A stretch of DNA of 64,000 bases, taken from the NCBI GenBank assembly GCA_015057635.1, contig SVEB01000090.1, forward strand, positions 1 through 64,000. The letters are read 5' to 3'. A program made the position numbers and the translations under genes. Below the pieces are notes generated by a model. It saw only the letters and a list, made by a program, of their open reading frames with translations. It was not told the DNA's origin and ran no database searches. Shown here in pieces: positions 37,790-47,409 of this stretch (positions are counted from its first letter, which is position 1; each line of letters begins with the position of its first letter). Source of the stretch: Lachnospiraceae bacterium (lineage in GTDB: Bacteria > Bacillota > Clostridia > Lachnospirales > Lachnospiraceae).

Positions 37790-38956
37790 ATGAATTACTT
37801 ATTATCAAATGACACATGGGAAAATGAAGAAAAGGAAGCAATGAAAAAAGTGATTGATTCGGGTAAGGTTACAATGGGGGAGAATGTGAAAGAACTGGAA
37901 CGAATCTTTGCTTTAAAATTTGGAACAAAATATGCGATAATGTCCAATTCAGGTTCTTCTGCTAATTTATTAGCAATAGCGGCACTTGTATATTCAGGGA
38001 GACTACAAATAGGGGATGAGGTACTTGTAACAGCAGTTTCTTGGAGTACTACATATTTCCCAATAGCACAGATGGGGTTAAAGTTGAGATTTGTCGATAT
38101 AGACAGAAATACATTGAATGTTGATTATGATGAGTTAGAGAAGGCTGTAACGCCAAAGTCAAAAGCGGTCCTGGCAGTCAATCTATTAGGAAATCCAAAT
38201 GACTTTACAAGATTAGATCAAATTTGTAAAAAAAATAATTTGATCCTTATTGAAGATAATTGCGAGTCTATGGGAGCGGAGTTTAATGGGAAAAAAGCAG
38301 GGAGCTTTGGTGTGTTAGGTACTTTTTCTATGTATTATTCTCATCATATATGTAGTATGGAAGGCGGAATGACGGTAACTGATGATGAAGAATTATATCA
38401 TTATATGTTATCCATTCGTTCTCATGGTTGGACAAGGCATCTTCCACAAAATAGTAAGATATATGAGAAAAAAGAAGATAAATTCTATGAAAGTTTTAAT
38501 TTTATTATGCCGGGGTATAACTTACGTCCATTAGAAATTGAAGCTGTGGCTGGAATTGAACAATTAAAAAAATTAGATCGATTCGTAGAACAAAGAATAA
38601 AAAATGCAGAGTATTTTTCTAAGCGAGTGAAAGAGCAAAAGGATATGCAAATTCAGAAGACATTAGGAAAGTCGTCCTGGTTTGGTTTTGCAATTACATT
38701 ATGTAATGAACTTGAGGGAAAACGAAAATATTATACAGATGAGCTTATTAAAAACAATATTGAAGTACGACCAATTGTAGCTGGAAACTTTACAAAGCAG
38801 AAAGCTCTTGAGTATATGGATTATAGTATTAGTGGCCAACTTGTTAATGCTGATTATATCCATGATAATGGTTTTTTTGTTGGGAATCATTCTATTGATA
38901 TGAGAGAAAAGATAGACTATTTGTTTGAGGTGTTAAACCAAGTAGGCAAACATTAG
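37790..38956 (+). CDS. PLP-dependent sugar 3-dehydratase, ColD/RfbH type (DegT fold)
   Basis: 388 residues from the ATG at 37790 (GGGGGT upstream); this equals the length known for ColD. DegT/DnrJ/EryC1/StrS fold: SNSGSSANLLAIAAL, DNCESMGAEFNGKKAGSFG, and FSMYYSHHICSMEGG, where the Lys that normally binds PLP (as in F-S-x3-TK) is replaced by His. His at this place defines the 3-dehydratases ColD (GDP-4-keto-6-deoxymannose) and RfbH/E1 (CDP-sugar), not aminotransferases. The [2Fe-2S] cysteines of RfbH are not visible, favouring the ColD type. Product would be a 3,6-dideoxy-4-ketosugar. Gmd at 16740 could provide the substrate. No ColC-like reductase is recognised here. Confidence 0.84.
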   Translation: MNYLLSNDTWENEEKEAMKKVIDSGKVTMGENVKELERIFALKFGTKYAIMSNSGSSANLLAIAALVYSGRLQIGDEVLVTAVSWSTTYFPIAQMGLKLRFVDIDRNTLNVDYDELEKAVTPKSKAVLAVNLLGNPNDFTRLDQICKKNNLILIEDNCESMGAEFNGKKAGSFGVLGTFSMYYSHHICSMEGGMTVTDDEELYHYMLSIRSHGWTRHLPQNSKIYEKKEDKFYESFNFIMPGYNLRPLEIEAVAGIEQLKKLDRFVEQRIKNAEYFSKRVKEQKDMQIQKTLGKSSWFGFAITLCNELEGKRKYYTDELIKNNIEVRPIVAGNFTKQKALEYMDYSISGQLVNADYIHDNGFFVGNHSIDMREKIDYLFEVLNQVGKH

Positions 38957-39018
38957 ATATTTAGGAAAGAACCAATTTATGTAGGTATATAATCACGATG
39001 AGGAGGAAGTCAAGAGTA

Positions 39019-39807
39019 ATGGAAGAAAGTATTTTTGATGGACAGTATTCAAAATACATTGATAAAAGTGAAATTCCTACATGTAATATTTTGGGTGTAA
39101 ATATTGCGGCAATAAATATGGAATGGCTGATTGAGTATTTAGTAACGAATATCAAGGAGCTTAGCGGAGAGTATATCTGCGTTTCCAATGTATTCACGAC
39201 GGTTACTAGTTATGAAGATGAAAAATATTGTCGAATTCAAAATAATGGAATAATGGCCATCCCAGATGGTGGTCCGCTATCTACGGTAGGTCGACATAGA
39301 GGAAACAAGAATATGAAACGAACTACAGGACCAGGTGTTATGGGGGAGATCTTTGAAATATCTGTAAAAAACAATTATAGACATTTTTTTTATGGTTCAA
39401 CGCCTGAAACAGTAGAAAAATTAGTACATAAGCTAAAAGATAGATACCCAGGTATTAATATAGTAGGAAGTTATAGTCCACCATTTAAAAAGCTGAATAA
39501 ACAGGAAGATTTAAAAATTATTGAATTAATTAATGATGCGAATCCCGATTTTATATGGGTGGGGCTAGGGGCACCAAAGCAGGAAAGATGGATGGCAGAG
39601 CATCAAGGCAAAGTAAAAGGATTAATGCTTGGAGTAGGAGCTGGATTCGATTATTATGCAGAGAATATAAAGCGCGCACCGGAATGGATGCAGAGAATGA
39701 ATTTGGAATGGCTATATCGACTTATGCAGGAACCAAGAAGATTATTCGGCAGATATCTGAGAACAAATACAAAGTTCATATGGATTTTATTAACAAAAAA
39801 GAAGTGA
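39019..39807 (+). CDS. WecG/TagA/CpsF-family (GT26) glycosyltransferase
   Basis: About 262 residues from the ATG at 39019 (AGGAGGAAG upstream; an earlier ATG at 38998 overlaps that site). GT26 enzymes add the second sugar (ManNAc, ManNAcA or glucose) to a lipid-linked first sugar. Family blocks: NILGVNIAAINMEWLIEYL, AIPDGGPLSTVGR, HFFYGSTPETVEKL, FIWVGLGAPKQERWM and VGAGFDYYAENIKRAPEWMQ. Confidence 0.92.
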   Translation: MEESIFDGQYSKYIDKSEIPTCNILGVNIAAINMEWLIEYLVTNIKELSGEYICVSNVFTTVTSYEDEKYCRIQNNGIMAIPDGGPLSTVGRHRGNKNMKRTTGPGVMGEIFEISVKNNYRHFFYGSTPETVEKLVHKLKDRYPGINIVGSYSPPFKKLNKQEDLKIIELINDANPDFIWVGLGAPKQERWMAEHQGKVKGLMLGVGAGFDYYAENIKRAPEWMQRMNLEWLYRLMQEPRRLFGRYLRTNTKFIWILLTKKK

Positions 39808-39893
39808 ATGATATGTGATAGTTCAATTTACATGGCTGTTCGTTATAGAATCATTTAATTATAGAAGGATGGCAGGATAAAAGGAGATAGTAT

Positions 39894-41237
39894 ATGAATA
39901 CAATTAAAATAAATGGAAGGAAGATACATTTAGTTAATACATTTCTAACAATATGTTTTATGAGTATATTTTTTTGTGGAGCAACCTTGGTTTCCTATAT
40001 AACGAGAAGAACTATGTATATAGTAGGGATAATCAGTATATTTTTTTTGCTAAAAATAAAAAAAATAAGAGTATTTCAGACTGAAAAGCTTATAGCGTCA
40101 GGTATAGTATTAGGTTTTTTTCTTATTGCAAACTATTGGTTCTCCATTGATAAGGCCAGTACGATATACTATCTAATCTTATTCTGGGTATGTATTAGCT
40201 TTATTGTATTTCCATATAGCAAAGAATTATTGCATATGATTATAGATACATCATCCGTAATTTGCTTAGTAGAAGCACTGTCGATCATATTTTCATTAGT
40301 AATTCCAAACTTTATCGTGAGGTATTTCTCATTTCTTTATGATGCAGCCAGAGTTAATAACATAATGAAAGAATTAAGTGAGGGATATTATTCAGGCCTT
40401 TTAGGTGAAAAGGCAGTTGCCGCTGTGGCACTCAATATAGGGATAATCATACTATTTTCTCAGTATTTTTCAGGACAAAAAGTAAATAAGCAGTGGGGAT
40501 TTAAACTGGTAATTTATATAATTGCATTATTGCTTACGGGAAAAAGAACACTGTGTCTAATCCCTTTATTTGTATTTATTATATTGTTTTTATTATCAGG
40601 TGTTAAAAATAAAGCAGTTAAAATAGTAAGTATCGGTATCACAATAGCAATAGGAATATTTTTAATATTCGAATTAATACCATCTACCACATTTGTATTA
40701 GAACGTTTTATAGGGAAAAATGGAACTACTGTTCTATCGGGAAGAGAGGATTTATGGAGCTATGCATGGAAGATGTTTTTAAGATATGCTTTTATGGGAG
40801 GGGGATATGGTGCCTATAATACATATCTTAATGCTGCTACAGATGCATGGGATGGTGGAAATTGGCTGTATGATGCCCATAATTGTTTTCTTCAGATAAT
40901 GGGAGAGTGTGGGGCAGTAGGAAGTCTTATATTTCTGTACGTGTTTATCACAGGAATAAAAGAAGTGAAGGAATTATACCAAAATAAAAGTGTAGAGAGA
41001 GAAGATCGGATTATTGTCACTTTTTCATTTGGAATACAGGTGCTATTGCTGATATATGCACTTACAGGAAATGTATTTTATTCTGTAGATCAGCTATATT
41101 TATATTTCTTTTCACTTTCTTGTGTAGTAACGATGAATCGCGATATTTTATTACAAGAAAAACAAACAGAGAAATTGAGTGAAAGGAGTCTAATAGCTAA
41201 ACATGCAAGGTATCAGTATAATAATCCCCGCATATAA
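39894..41237 (+). CDS. Wzy-like polysaccharide polymerase (O-antigen ligase/polymerase family)
   Basis: 447 residues, about 11 predicted spans, with an extracytoplasmic loop near residues 270-330 holding TTVLSGREDLWSYAWKMFL, GGGYGAYNTYL and DAHNCFLQIMGECGAVG. The R-x3-W and H-N-x-F/Y pair are those of the Wzy_C/O-antigen ligase family. Probably polymerises the repeat unit of locus B. Its 3' end overlaps the next gene by 35 bases. Confidence 0.87.
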   Translation: MNTIKINGRKIHLVNTFLTICFMSIFFCGATLVSYITRRTMYIVGIISIFFLLKIKKIRVFQTEKLIASGIVLGFFLIANYWFSIDKASTIYYLILFWVCISFIVFPYSKELLHMIIDTSSVICLVEALSIIFSLVIPNFIVRYFSFLYDAARVNNIMKELSEGYYSGLLGEKAVAAVALNIGIIILFSQYFSGQKVNKQWGFKLVIYIIALLLTGKRTLCLIPLFVFIILFLLSGVKNKAVKIVSIGITIAIGIFLIFELIPSTTFVLERFIGKNGTTVLSGREDLWSYAWKMFLRYAFMGGGYGAYNTYLNAATDAWDGGNWLYDAHNCFLQIMGECGAVGSLIFLYVFITGIKEVKELYQNKSVEREDRIIVTFSFGIQVLLLIYALTGNVFYSVDQLYLYFFSLSCVVTMNRDILLQEKQTEKLSERSLIAKHARYQYNNPRI

Positions 41238-42192
41238 TGCGGAAAAAACAATAGGCAGATGTATTGACAGTGCAATAGCACAAACGTATCCGGACTTGGA
41301 AATCATAATTATAGACGATGGTTCGACGGATCATACATTAGAGAATTGTAGGAAATATGAACAAGACAGTGACAAGGTAAAAGTATTTTCCAAAAAGAAT
41401 GGTGGAGTATCTGCAGCAAGAAACTATGGGATACAAAAAGCCACCAGGGATTATATATTGTTTATGGATTCAGATGATTATATGAAACCAGGAATGTGTA
41501 ATGATTTCATTGAGAACATGTCACAGGAATGTGATTTACTTGTTTGTGGATATGAAAGCCTGACGAAGGACGGAAGGTATGAGACCCTTGTAAAAAATGA
41601 ATACATAGGAAAGGCATTTACTCCTAAAACATGTTTTTATATGATGCTTTTGGACGGTTTTTTACATCCGGTATGGAATAAATTATTTCGAAGAGAGAAG
41701 ATTGTACATTTTTTTAATGAGCAGGAATCTATGGGGGAAGATGTAGAGTTTGTTCTTGACTATATGAAAGAGAGTAGAGCTATTAAATTTATAAAAAAGC
41801 CACTCTATGTACATGATTTAGCGACCGAAGGTTCACTCACTAAGAAATGGAATTTAATTATTCCTGCAATAACGAATAATCAGGCAGTTTTAAATAATTA
41901 TGTTACATCAATAGGGCTGCCACGTGAGACAATGGATGAATACTTTATAAAAAGGTTATGGGGCACTTTGAGGGATATGATATATGAAGATAACATCGTA
42001 TTACCATATTCAGTTGCTTCAGGAAAATTAGAAGGAGTTTTAAAAGAGGAGAGACTACAGAAGATGATACAAGGTTTAGAGCTAGAGACAAGACTGAGCC
42101 GGTTATATCAGAAAGTATTAAAAGGAAAGCACGTAACGTTAGTTTATCTTCTACTAATCAGTTATCATCTAGTGAAAGGACATTCGCGATGA
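41203..42192 (+). CDS. GT2-family glycosyltransferase
   Basis: 329 residues, GT-A fold: SIIIPAYNAEKTIGRCIDSA, IIDDGSTDHT, metal site FMDSDDYM near residue 92. The start lies within the polymerase gene (35-base overlap) and the stop overlaps the next start (ATGA), so the three genes are coupled. Sugar unknown. Confidence 0.92.
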   Translation: MQGISIIIPAYNAEKTIGRCIDSAIAQTYPDLEIIIIDDGSTDHTLENCRKYEQDSDKVKVFSKKNGGVSAARNYGIQKATRDYILFMDSDDYMKPGMCNDFIENMSQECDLLVCGYESLTKDGRYETLVKNEYIGKAFTPKTCFYMMLLDGFLHPVWNKLFRREKIVHFFNEQESMGEDVEFVLDYMKESRAIKFIKKPLYVHDLATEGSLTKKWNLIIPAITNNQAVLNNYVTSIGLPRETMDEYFIKRLWGTLRDMIYEDNIVLPYSVASGKLEGVLKEERLQKMIQGLELETRLSRLYQKVLKGKHVTLVYLLLISYHLVKGHSR

Positions 42193-43301
42193 GAATAGTA
42201 ACTTTAACATTTCATAGAGCACATAATTATGGCGCAGTGCTACAGGCATATGCACTTCAAAAAATAATAGAAGAGGAACTTAAGACAGAATGTGATGTTA
42301 TGGATTATCGTAATCCTTATATTGAATGGACATACAGACTGATACGATTTGATGACTTTTTACATCCAAAGACATTATTAAGGCATCTTTATTTTTTAAA
42401 GCGCAACATTGTGATGAAGTATTGTTTTGCTGCATTTCGGAATCACTATTTAAAACAGTCTGAGGGTACATATAATCCTAAAAATATAAAGGAAATAGCG
42501 GGGAAATATGATTTATTCATTACCGGAAGCGACCAGGTGTGGAATGGGAATCTTACTGGAAATGATGACACATATTATTTGAATTTTCTTAATAAGGCCA
42601 GCAAAAGGGCAAGTTATGCAGCAAGTTTTGGAGTTCATGGGTTAGGAATGAATACAAGTACACAGGTGAAAGCGTATTTGAAGGATTTTGCAGGGATTTC
42701 AGTACGCGAACAAGAGGGAATTAATCTTCTTCATGCCATGGGGCTAAAAGGAGAGGTGGTTTTAGATCCTACATTTTTATTAGAGCGTGCGGCATGGGAA
42801 AAGCTGGCTAAGGATCCAAAGGAAAATCAGAAGTATGTATTAATCTTTATTATGACATTAAGTAAGACATTGTTAGAGGAAGCGCTTCAGTTTTCAAAAA
42901 AGCATAACTGCGTGCCTATTTATATAAATTTATATGATATGAAAACACCAAAGGGAATGAAAGTAAAGACAGGAGTATGCGTAAATAAATGGCTTGGTTA
43001 TATAAAAGGTGCAGAATACATTTTTACGAATTCATTTCATGCAATGGCATTTTCAATTATATTCGAAAAGCAGTTTTTTTATGAAAAGAATCGTTCAAAA
43101 GGAGCACCAAACTCTAGATTTGAGTCCTTAATGAAAGTGACAGGAATTCAAAATCGGGAGATTGGAGAGCGTAAGGTTCTAGAGGAAAATCGCCAGATAG
43201 ATTATCAGAAGGTAAAAGAACAGTTAGAAGGGGAAAGAAAAAAGAGTATAGGTTATTTACGAAAAATTATACAAGATAAAAAGAAAGAGGTAGAAGAATG
43301 A
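42189..43301 (+). CDS. Polysaccharide pyruvyl transferase family protein
   Basis: 370 residues, paralogue of the one at 6470-7612. HNYGAVLQAYALQKIIEEEL, FITGSDQVWNGN, ASKRASYAASFG, VLDPTFLLERAAWEKLA, and the C-terminal TNSFHAMAFSIIFEKQFF with the conserved His. Probably adds pyruvate from PEP to a sugar on the cytoplasmic side. ATGA overlaps at both ends tie it to the GT2 and fucosyltransferase genes. Confidence 0.87.
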   Translation: MRIVTLTFHRAHNYGAVLQAYALQKIIEEELKTECDVMDYRNPYIEWTYRLIRFDDFLHPKTLLRHLYFLKRNIVMKYCFAAFRNHYLKQSEGTYNPKNIKEIAGKYDLFITGSDQVWNGNLTGNDDTYYLNFLNKASKRASYAASFGVHGLGMNTSTQVKAYLKDFAGISVREQEGINLLHAMGLKGEVVLDPTFLLERAAWEKLAKDPKENQKYVLIFIMTLSKTLLEEALQFSKKHNCVPIYINLYDMKTPKGMKVKTGVCVNKWLGYIKGAEYIFTNSFHAMAFSIIFEKQFFYEKNRSKGAPNSRFESLMKVTGIQNREIGERKVLEENRQIDYQKVKEQLEGERKKSIGYLRKIIQDKKKEVEE

Positions 43302-44164
43302 TTGTACGAGTAGGAGATGGATTAGGAAACCAGATGTTTCAGTATGCATTTTATTTGGCAATAAAGAATCATTATAAGGGGGTCGATGTCAAGTGGGATA
43401 TGGGAAACTGTGTAAAGAGACCGCTTCATAATGGATTTGAACTTGAAAGGATATTTGGTCTAAAGGATTATATATGCGATGATAAGTTACATACATTTCA
43501 GGATCACTTTGGATTCATTATGGCTTTTCTTAATCGGAGAGGCAAAAAAACACTTAGAATTGCAAATGAGTATGATGAGATCCTTCTGGGATATCATGAG
43601 GATGTATTTAAACAGAAAAATAAAAAACTATGTTTTGATGGTTACTGGCAGAGTGAGGATTATTTTAAAGATGTTAAGGGACAAGTTCGTAAAGCATTTG
43701 AGTTTCCAAAAATAACAGATGAAAAGAATCTTAGTACATTAGAACAAATGAGGAATTCAGAAAGCGTTGGGATCCATGTAAGAAGAGGAAACTACTTAGA
43801 ATTGTCTAGATATACGAATCTTGGAGAAATTGGATATTATGATAGAGCACTTCAGTATATGAATGAGCATTTATCGAAACCACGCTACTTTATTTTTTCC
43901 AATGATATTGAATGGTGCAAAAAAAATCTAAAAGTAGGATCAGATGCTGTTTTTGTTACTTGGAATGTAGATGAGAATAGTTATATTGATATGCAGCTGA
44001 TGAGTTGCTGTAAACATAATATTATTGCGAATAGTACTTTTAGCTGGTGGGGAGCATGGTTGAATAAGAATCCTAATAAAATTGTGTTAGCTCCAAAGCG
44101 ATTTTTTACAATTGATTCGATGGATGAATCCCGAATGATTCCGGATGAATGGATCCGGCTTTAG
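43298..44164 (+). CDS. Alpha-1,2-fucosyltransferase-like GT11
   Basis: 288 residues. GT11 signature: VGDGLGNQMFQYAFYLAIKN at the N-terminus, SVGIHVRRGNYLEL (the H-x-R-R-G-D/N-Y fucosyl motif that binds GDP), and IIANSTFSWWGAWLN near the C-terminus. GT11 enzymes transfer L-fucose from GDP-fucose, usually alpha-1,2 to galactose. GDP-fucose is supplied by manC-gmd-fcl at 15-18.8 kb. A few GT11 members use other donors, so acceptor and exact linkage are open. Confidence 0.92.
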   Translation: MIVRVGDGLGNQMFQYAFYLAIKNHYKGVDVKWDMGNCVKRPLHNGFELERIFGLKDYICDDKLHTFQDHFGFIMAFLNRRGKKTLRIANEYDEILLGYHEDVFKQKNKKLCFDGYWQSEDYFKDVKGQVRKAFEFPKITDEKNLSTLEQMRNSESVGIHVRRGNYLELSRYTNLGEIGYYDRALQYMNEHLSKPRYFIFSNDIEWCKKNLKVGSDAVFVTWNVDENSYIDMQLMSCCKHNIIANSTFSWWGAWLNKNPNKIVLAPKRFFTIDSMDESRMIPDEWIRL

Positions 44165-44203
44165 GAACAGAGAGGGAATATTAAAAGAAAAGGTGGTGAA
44201 AGA

Positions 44204-45274
44204 ATGGAACCTCCAATTAGTGTAATCGTCAGTATGTATAATATTGAAAAGTATATAGAGGAATGCATTATTTCTTTAGTAAAACAGACTTTAGAGGGAA
44301 TAGAGATTATTCTTGTAGATGATGGATCTAAGGATCACACATTGCAGATAGCACAAAGGTATGAGAAGGAATATCCAAATATCCGTGTAATAACAAAAAA
44401 GAATGGTGGTCTGTCTAGTGCGAGGAATGCAGGTTTAGATATCGCACGAGGTCAATACGTGGCTTTTGTTGATGGAGATGATTATGTCCTAAGTAATATG
44501 TATGAATTAATGTATGCATCTGCGGTGAAATACAACTCCGATATGGTCATGATCGGTCATATGCGTTTGCTTGAGGATGGGACAAGAACAATAGATAGGG
44601 AGATGACACATCAGAAGATATTCACACAGACGCAGGTGATACGAAAGAAGGATAACATAATAGAGGATGTATTAGGGCAGATGATCGGAATGCCACCGGA
44701 AGCGGAGCTTGATGTAGAGCTTAATATGTGTGTGTGGAGAAATATTTATCGTAGGAAGATACTTGATGAGAATAGTATTCGCTTTTTATCTGAAAGGCAA
44801 TACATATCAGAGGATATTATGTTTCATTTGGAGGTTCTACCGTTATTAGACTGTATCTCTACAGTTTGTGAGGCTACCTATGTATATCGTTTTAACCAAA
44901 ACTCGTTAACAAAGACATATCGTCCGGAACGTTTTCAAAAGGAGTGTTTTTTATATAATGCGGTATATAAACGGATGGAAGAATTAGGATTAGAGGATGG
45001 CTTTCAACAAAGATTTGACCGAACTTTTATTGGAAGAGTACGAAATTGCATACTTAGTGAGATATATACAAAGCAGCAGATGTCCCTTCATCAGAGAAAA
45101 GAAAATATCAAGCAAATATTAAATAATGAGATTGTAAGAAAAGTAATAAAAGAATATCCAATTCAGCGAATGAATCTAAAGCTAAAGGTATTTACGATTA
45201 TGATGAAGAAAAGACAAATAAATGCATTAGTTCTTTTAGGGTATCTATATCAGAGAAGATTTTCAAGAAAGTAA
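44204..45274 (+). CDS. GT2-family glycosyltransferase
   Basis: 356 residues. SVIVSMYNIEKYIEECIISL at the N-terminus, LVDDGSKDHT, SARNAGLDIARG and metal site FVDGDDYV near residue 92. Longer than the other GT2s, with a helical C-terminal region. AAAAGGTGGTGAAAG ribosome site. Locus B operon. Confidence 0.92.
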   Translation: MEPPISVIVSMYNIEKYIEECIISLVKQTLEGIEIILVDDGSKDHTLQIAQRYEKEYPNIRVITKKNGGLSSARNAGLDIARGQYVAFVDGDDYVLSNMYELMYASAVKYNSDMVMIGHMRLLEDGTRTIDREMTHQKIFTQTQVIRKKDNIIEDVLGQMIGMPPEAELDVELNMCVWRNIYRRKILDENSIRFLSERQYISEDIMFHLEVLPLLDCISTVCEATYVYRFNQNSLTKTYRPERFQKECFLYNAVYKRMEELGLEDGFQQRFDRTFIGRVRNCILSEIYTKQQMSLHQRKENIKQILNNEIVRKVIKEYPIQRMNLKLKVFTIMMKKRQINALVLLGYLYQRRFSRK

Positions 45275-45299
45275 GCAATCTTACTATGCAGGTGAAAAA

Positions 45300-46295
45300 A
45301 TGGACAAAGAGAATGGATGTTTTGAACAACAGGTATTTGCGGTAAAACACAAAGACAGGGATGTTCTCCTAAAAAGTTCATCAGGGGGAGCTTTCACAGC
45401 ATTATCAGATGCTATATTGGATCAGAAAGGCGTAGTGATTGGTTCAAGATATAATTACGAGAGTCAACAGATGGAATTTAGCATCTGCCATACGAAAGAG
45501 GAACGAAATCAATTAAGAGGTTCCAAGTATATTCAAAGTAATATGCGAGGGGCTTTTTCTTTAGTTGATCAATTAAAAACGGAAGGGAAGGCAAATCTTC
45601 CGATTCTATTTGTAGGGACACCTTGCCAGGGAGCGGCATTAAGAAATTATCTGTTTTACAAAAAAATTGACATGCCCAGTCTGTATGTATGCGATATTAT
45701 CTGTCATGGTGTAGCGAGCTATCGATTTTGGAAAGAGCATATTGAATTGATGCAAAGAAAGCATAAAGGCAAAGTTACCTATGTAAGTTTTAAAGATAAG
45801 AGGAATGGCTGGATATATCCATCTACAATCGTTCAGATCAATGGAAAGGAATATTCCATCTCAAGTTTTGCTCAGTTATTTATATCAAATAATATATTAA
45901 GACCCTCTTGCTATCATTGCCAATATGCCAGTATGGAGCGAATATCGGACATTACCATCGGAGATTACTGGGGAATAGAGAAGGTTCATAAGGAGTTTTT
46001 TGATCCTCTTGGAGTGTCTCTGATGTTGGTTAATACATCAAAAGGAAGAGACGTTTTTGACAAAGCAAAAAAAGATTTTGATTATATACAAACTTCGCGT
46101 AAGGAATGTTTGCAACCGAACCTAATAGGCCCGACTCTAAAGCCCGATGAGAGAGAACAATTCTGGGGCGAATATAGAGAAAAAGGAATATGGAGTATAT
46201 GCAAGAAATATACGGATGTGACGGTTAGGTATAAAGTGAAAAGAAAAATTAAGAATGTTGTTTATAAATTCAGAAAGGAAAAGTATGAAGGATAA
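45300..46295 (+). CDS. FrhB-type protein lacking its ferredoxin domain
   Basis: 331 residues matching the FrhB/FdhB part of the protein at 10604-11827: SSSGGAFTALSDAILD, FVGTPCQGAALRNYL, CDIICHGVASYRFW, RPSCYHCQYASMERISDITI. The N-terminal two-cluster ferredoxin (about 60 residues in the relative) is missing. It starts at a genuine ATG with GGTGAA upstream, so this is not just a truncated reading. A ferredoxin of exactly the missing type is encoded separately at 48965-49156. Likely electron-dependent or FAD-linked; reaction unknown. Confidence 0.85.
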   Translation: MDKENGCFEQQVFAVKHKDRDVLLKSSSGGAFTALSDAILDQKGVVIGSRYNYESQQMEFSICHTKEERNQLRGSKYIQSNMRGAFSLVDQLKTEGKANLPILFVGTPCQGAALRNYLFYKKIDMPSLYVCDIICHGVASYRFWKEHIELMQRKHKGKVTYVSFKDKRNGWIYPSTIVQINGKEYSISSFAQLFISNNILRPSCYHCQYASMERISDITIGDYWGIEKVHKEFFDPLGVSLMLVNTSKGRDVFDKAKKDFDYIQTSRKECLQPNLIGPTLKPDEREQFWGEYREKGIWSICKKYTDVTVRYKVKRKIKNVVYKFRKEKYEG

Positions 46296-47376
46296 CTATT
46301 ATGATTATATCGACATTGCAAAAGGAATTGTGATTATACTGGTTGTTATGATGCATTCGTGTGGGTTTGGCATTTTTAAATCCTATCTTCCATCAGCTTC
46401 AATGGCATTATTTTTTGTGATAGCAGGTTTTTTGCAGGCAGCATCAAATGATAGAAAAGGGAGAGAGAAGGCGAATACGTTTAGTTTAATAAAGAAAAGA
46501 AGCATCCGATTACTGCAACCATACTGCTTTTATAGTATCGTTTTCTTTATGATTTATATGGGAAAAGATATTCTTAGTCATACTCTTTCTAAAAAAAAAG
46601 TAGCGGTAGAAGTTTTTGGTATCATTTATGCGAGGGATTCCCTATATCCATTAAATAGTGAGAAAGAATTACGTTTGTTAACTATTATGAATAATACGAT
46701 GTGGTTCTTAATTGCAATGATTACAGTTAGTGCGTTTGTTATGCTGTTAGATAGTTGGTATCGGAAATCGAAATGGTCAGCTTCACGAAAGAATGGTCTA
46801 TTGTTGGCAGGAGGAGGCGTAGGAGTCTTGTTGACTTGGGCAATGACATATCTGTCGATTCTATTGCCTTGGAGCATGGATTTGGTATTCGTATGTGGAA
46901 TTTTTATGGGAGCTGGAATCGTGATATATCGGACAAATTTCATGGAAAAGTTAATAAAGAGAATAGAACTTATTATTATAAATCTGATCATTTACATAGT
47001 TTGCTGCTCCTTTAATCATAATACGAATTTATCAATGAGGCAGTTTGGGGGAAATAATAATTTACTACACATTATATTGTACCTGGTAGTTGGAATTACC
47101 GGATCCATAGTGTGGCTTTCCTTTGCTTATTATCTTCAGGGGAAGAAAGTAAGCTTGATTTTTCGAAAGACTGGTCGAATTACGGTCTTAATTTTGTGCA
47201 CTCATATTATGGTGATTTATGTAACAGATGCAGTCATAAACAGACTGCATTTTAATATGAGTAATATGGTGATATATTGGATTGTGCAACTTATTCGATT
47301 GGCATTAGTAATAGGTATATACATTGGTGCCGGGGAAATTTTAAAGAGAAATAAAATGACTTCGAAACTATTATAA
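46285..47376 (+). CDS. Acyltransferase 3 family membrane protein (OafA-like)
   Basis: About 363 residues from the ATG at 46285 (AAAGGAAAAG upstream), overlapping the FrhB-type stop by 11 bases. About ten membrane spans. IDIAKGIVIILVVMMHSCG holds the family His; ALFFVIAGFLQA and the R-x10-P stretch SIRLLQPYCFYSIVF are typical. These enzymes carry acetyl groups across the membrane to modify surface sugars. Confidence 0.9.
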   Translation: MKDNYYDYIDIAKGIVIILVVMMHSCGFGIFKSYLPSASMALFFVIAGFLQAASNDRKGREKANTFSLIKKRSIRLLQPYCFYSIVFFMIYMGKDILSHTLSKKKVAVEVFGIIYARDSLYPLNSEKELRLLTIMNNTMWFLIAMITVSAFVMLLDSWYRKSKWSASRKNGLLLAGGGVGVLLTWAMTYLSILLPWSMDLVFVCGIFMGAGIVIYRTNFMEKLIKRIELIIINLIIYIVCCSFNHNTNLSMRQFGGNNNLLHIILYLVVGITGSIVWLSFAYYLQGKKVSLIFRKTGRITVLILCTHIMVIYVTDAVINRLHFNMSNMVIYWIVQLIRLALVIGIYIGAGEILKRNKMTSKLL

Positions 47377-47409
47377 TATTATTTGAGAAACGGATAAGGA
47401 TGGAATGCG

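Noticed and set aside
39555-39818. 87-codon + strand open frame within the GT26 gene
   Set aside because: Alternate frame of a conserved region; no start signal.
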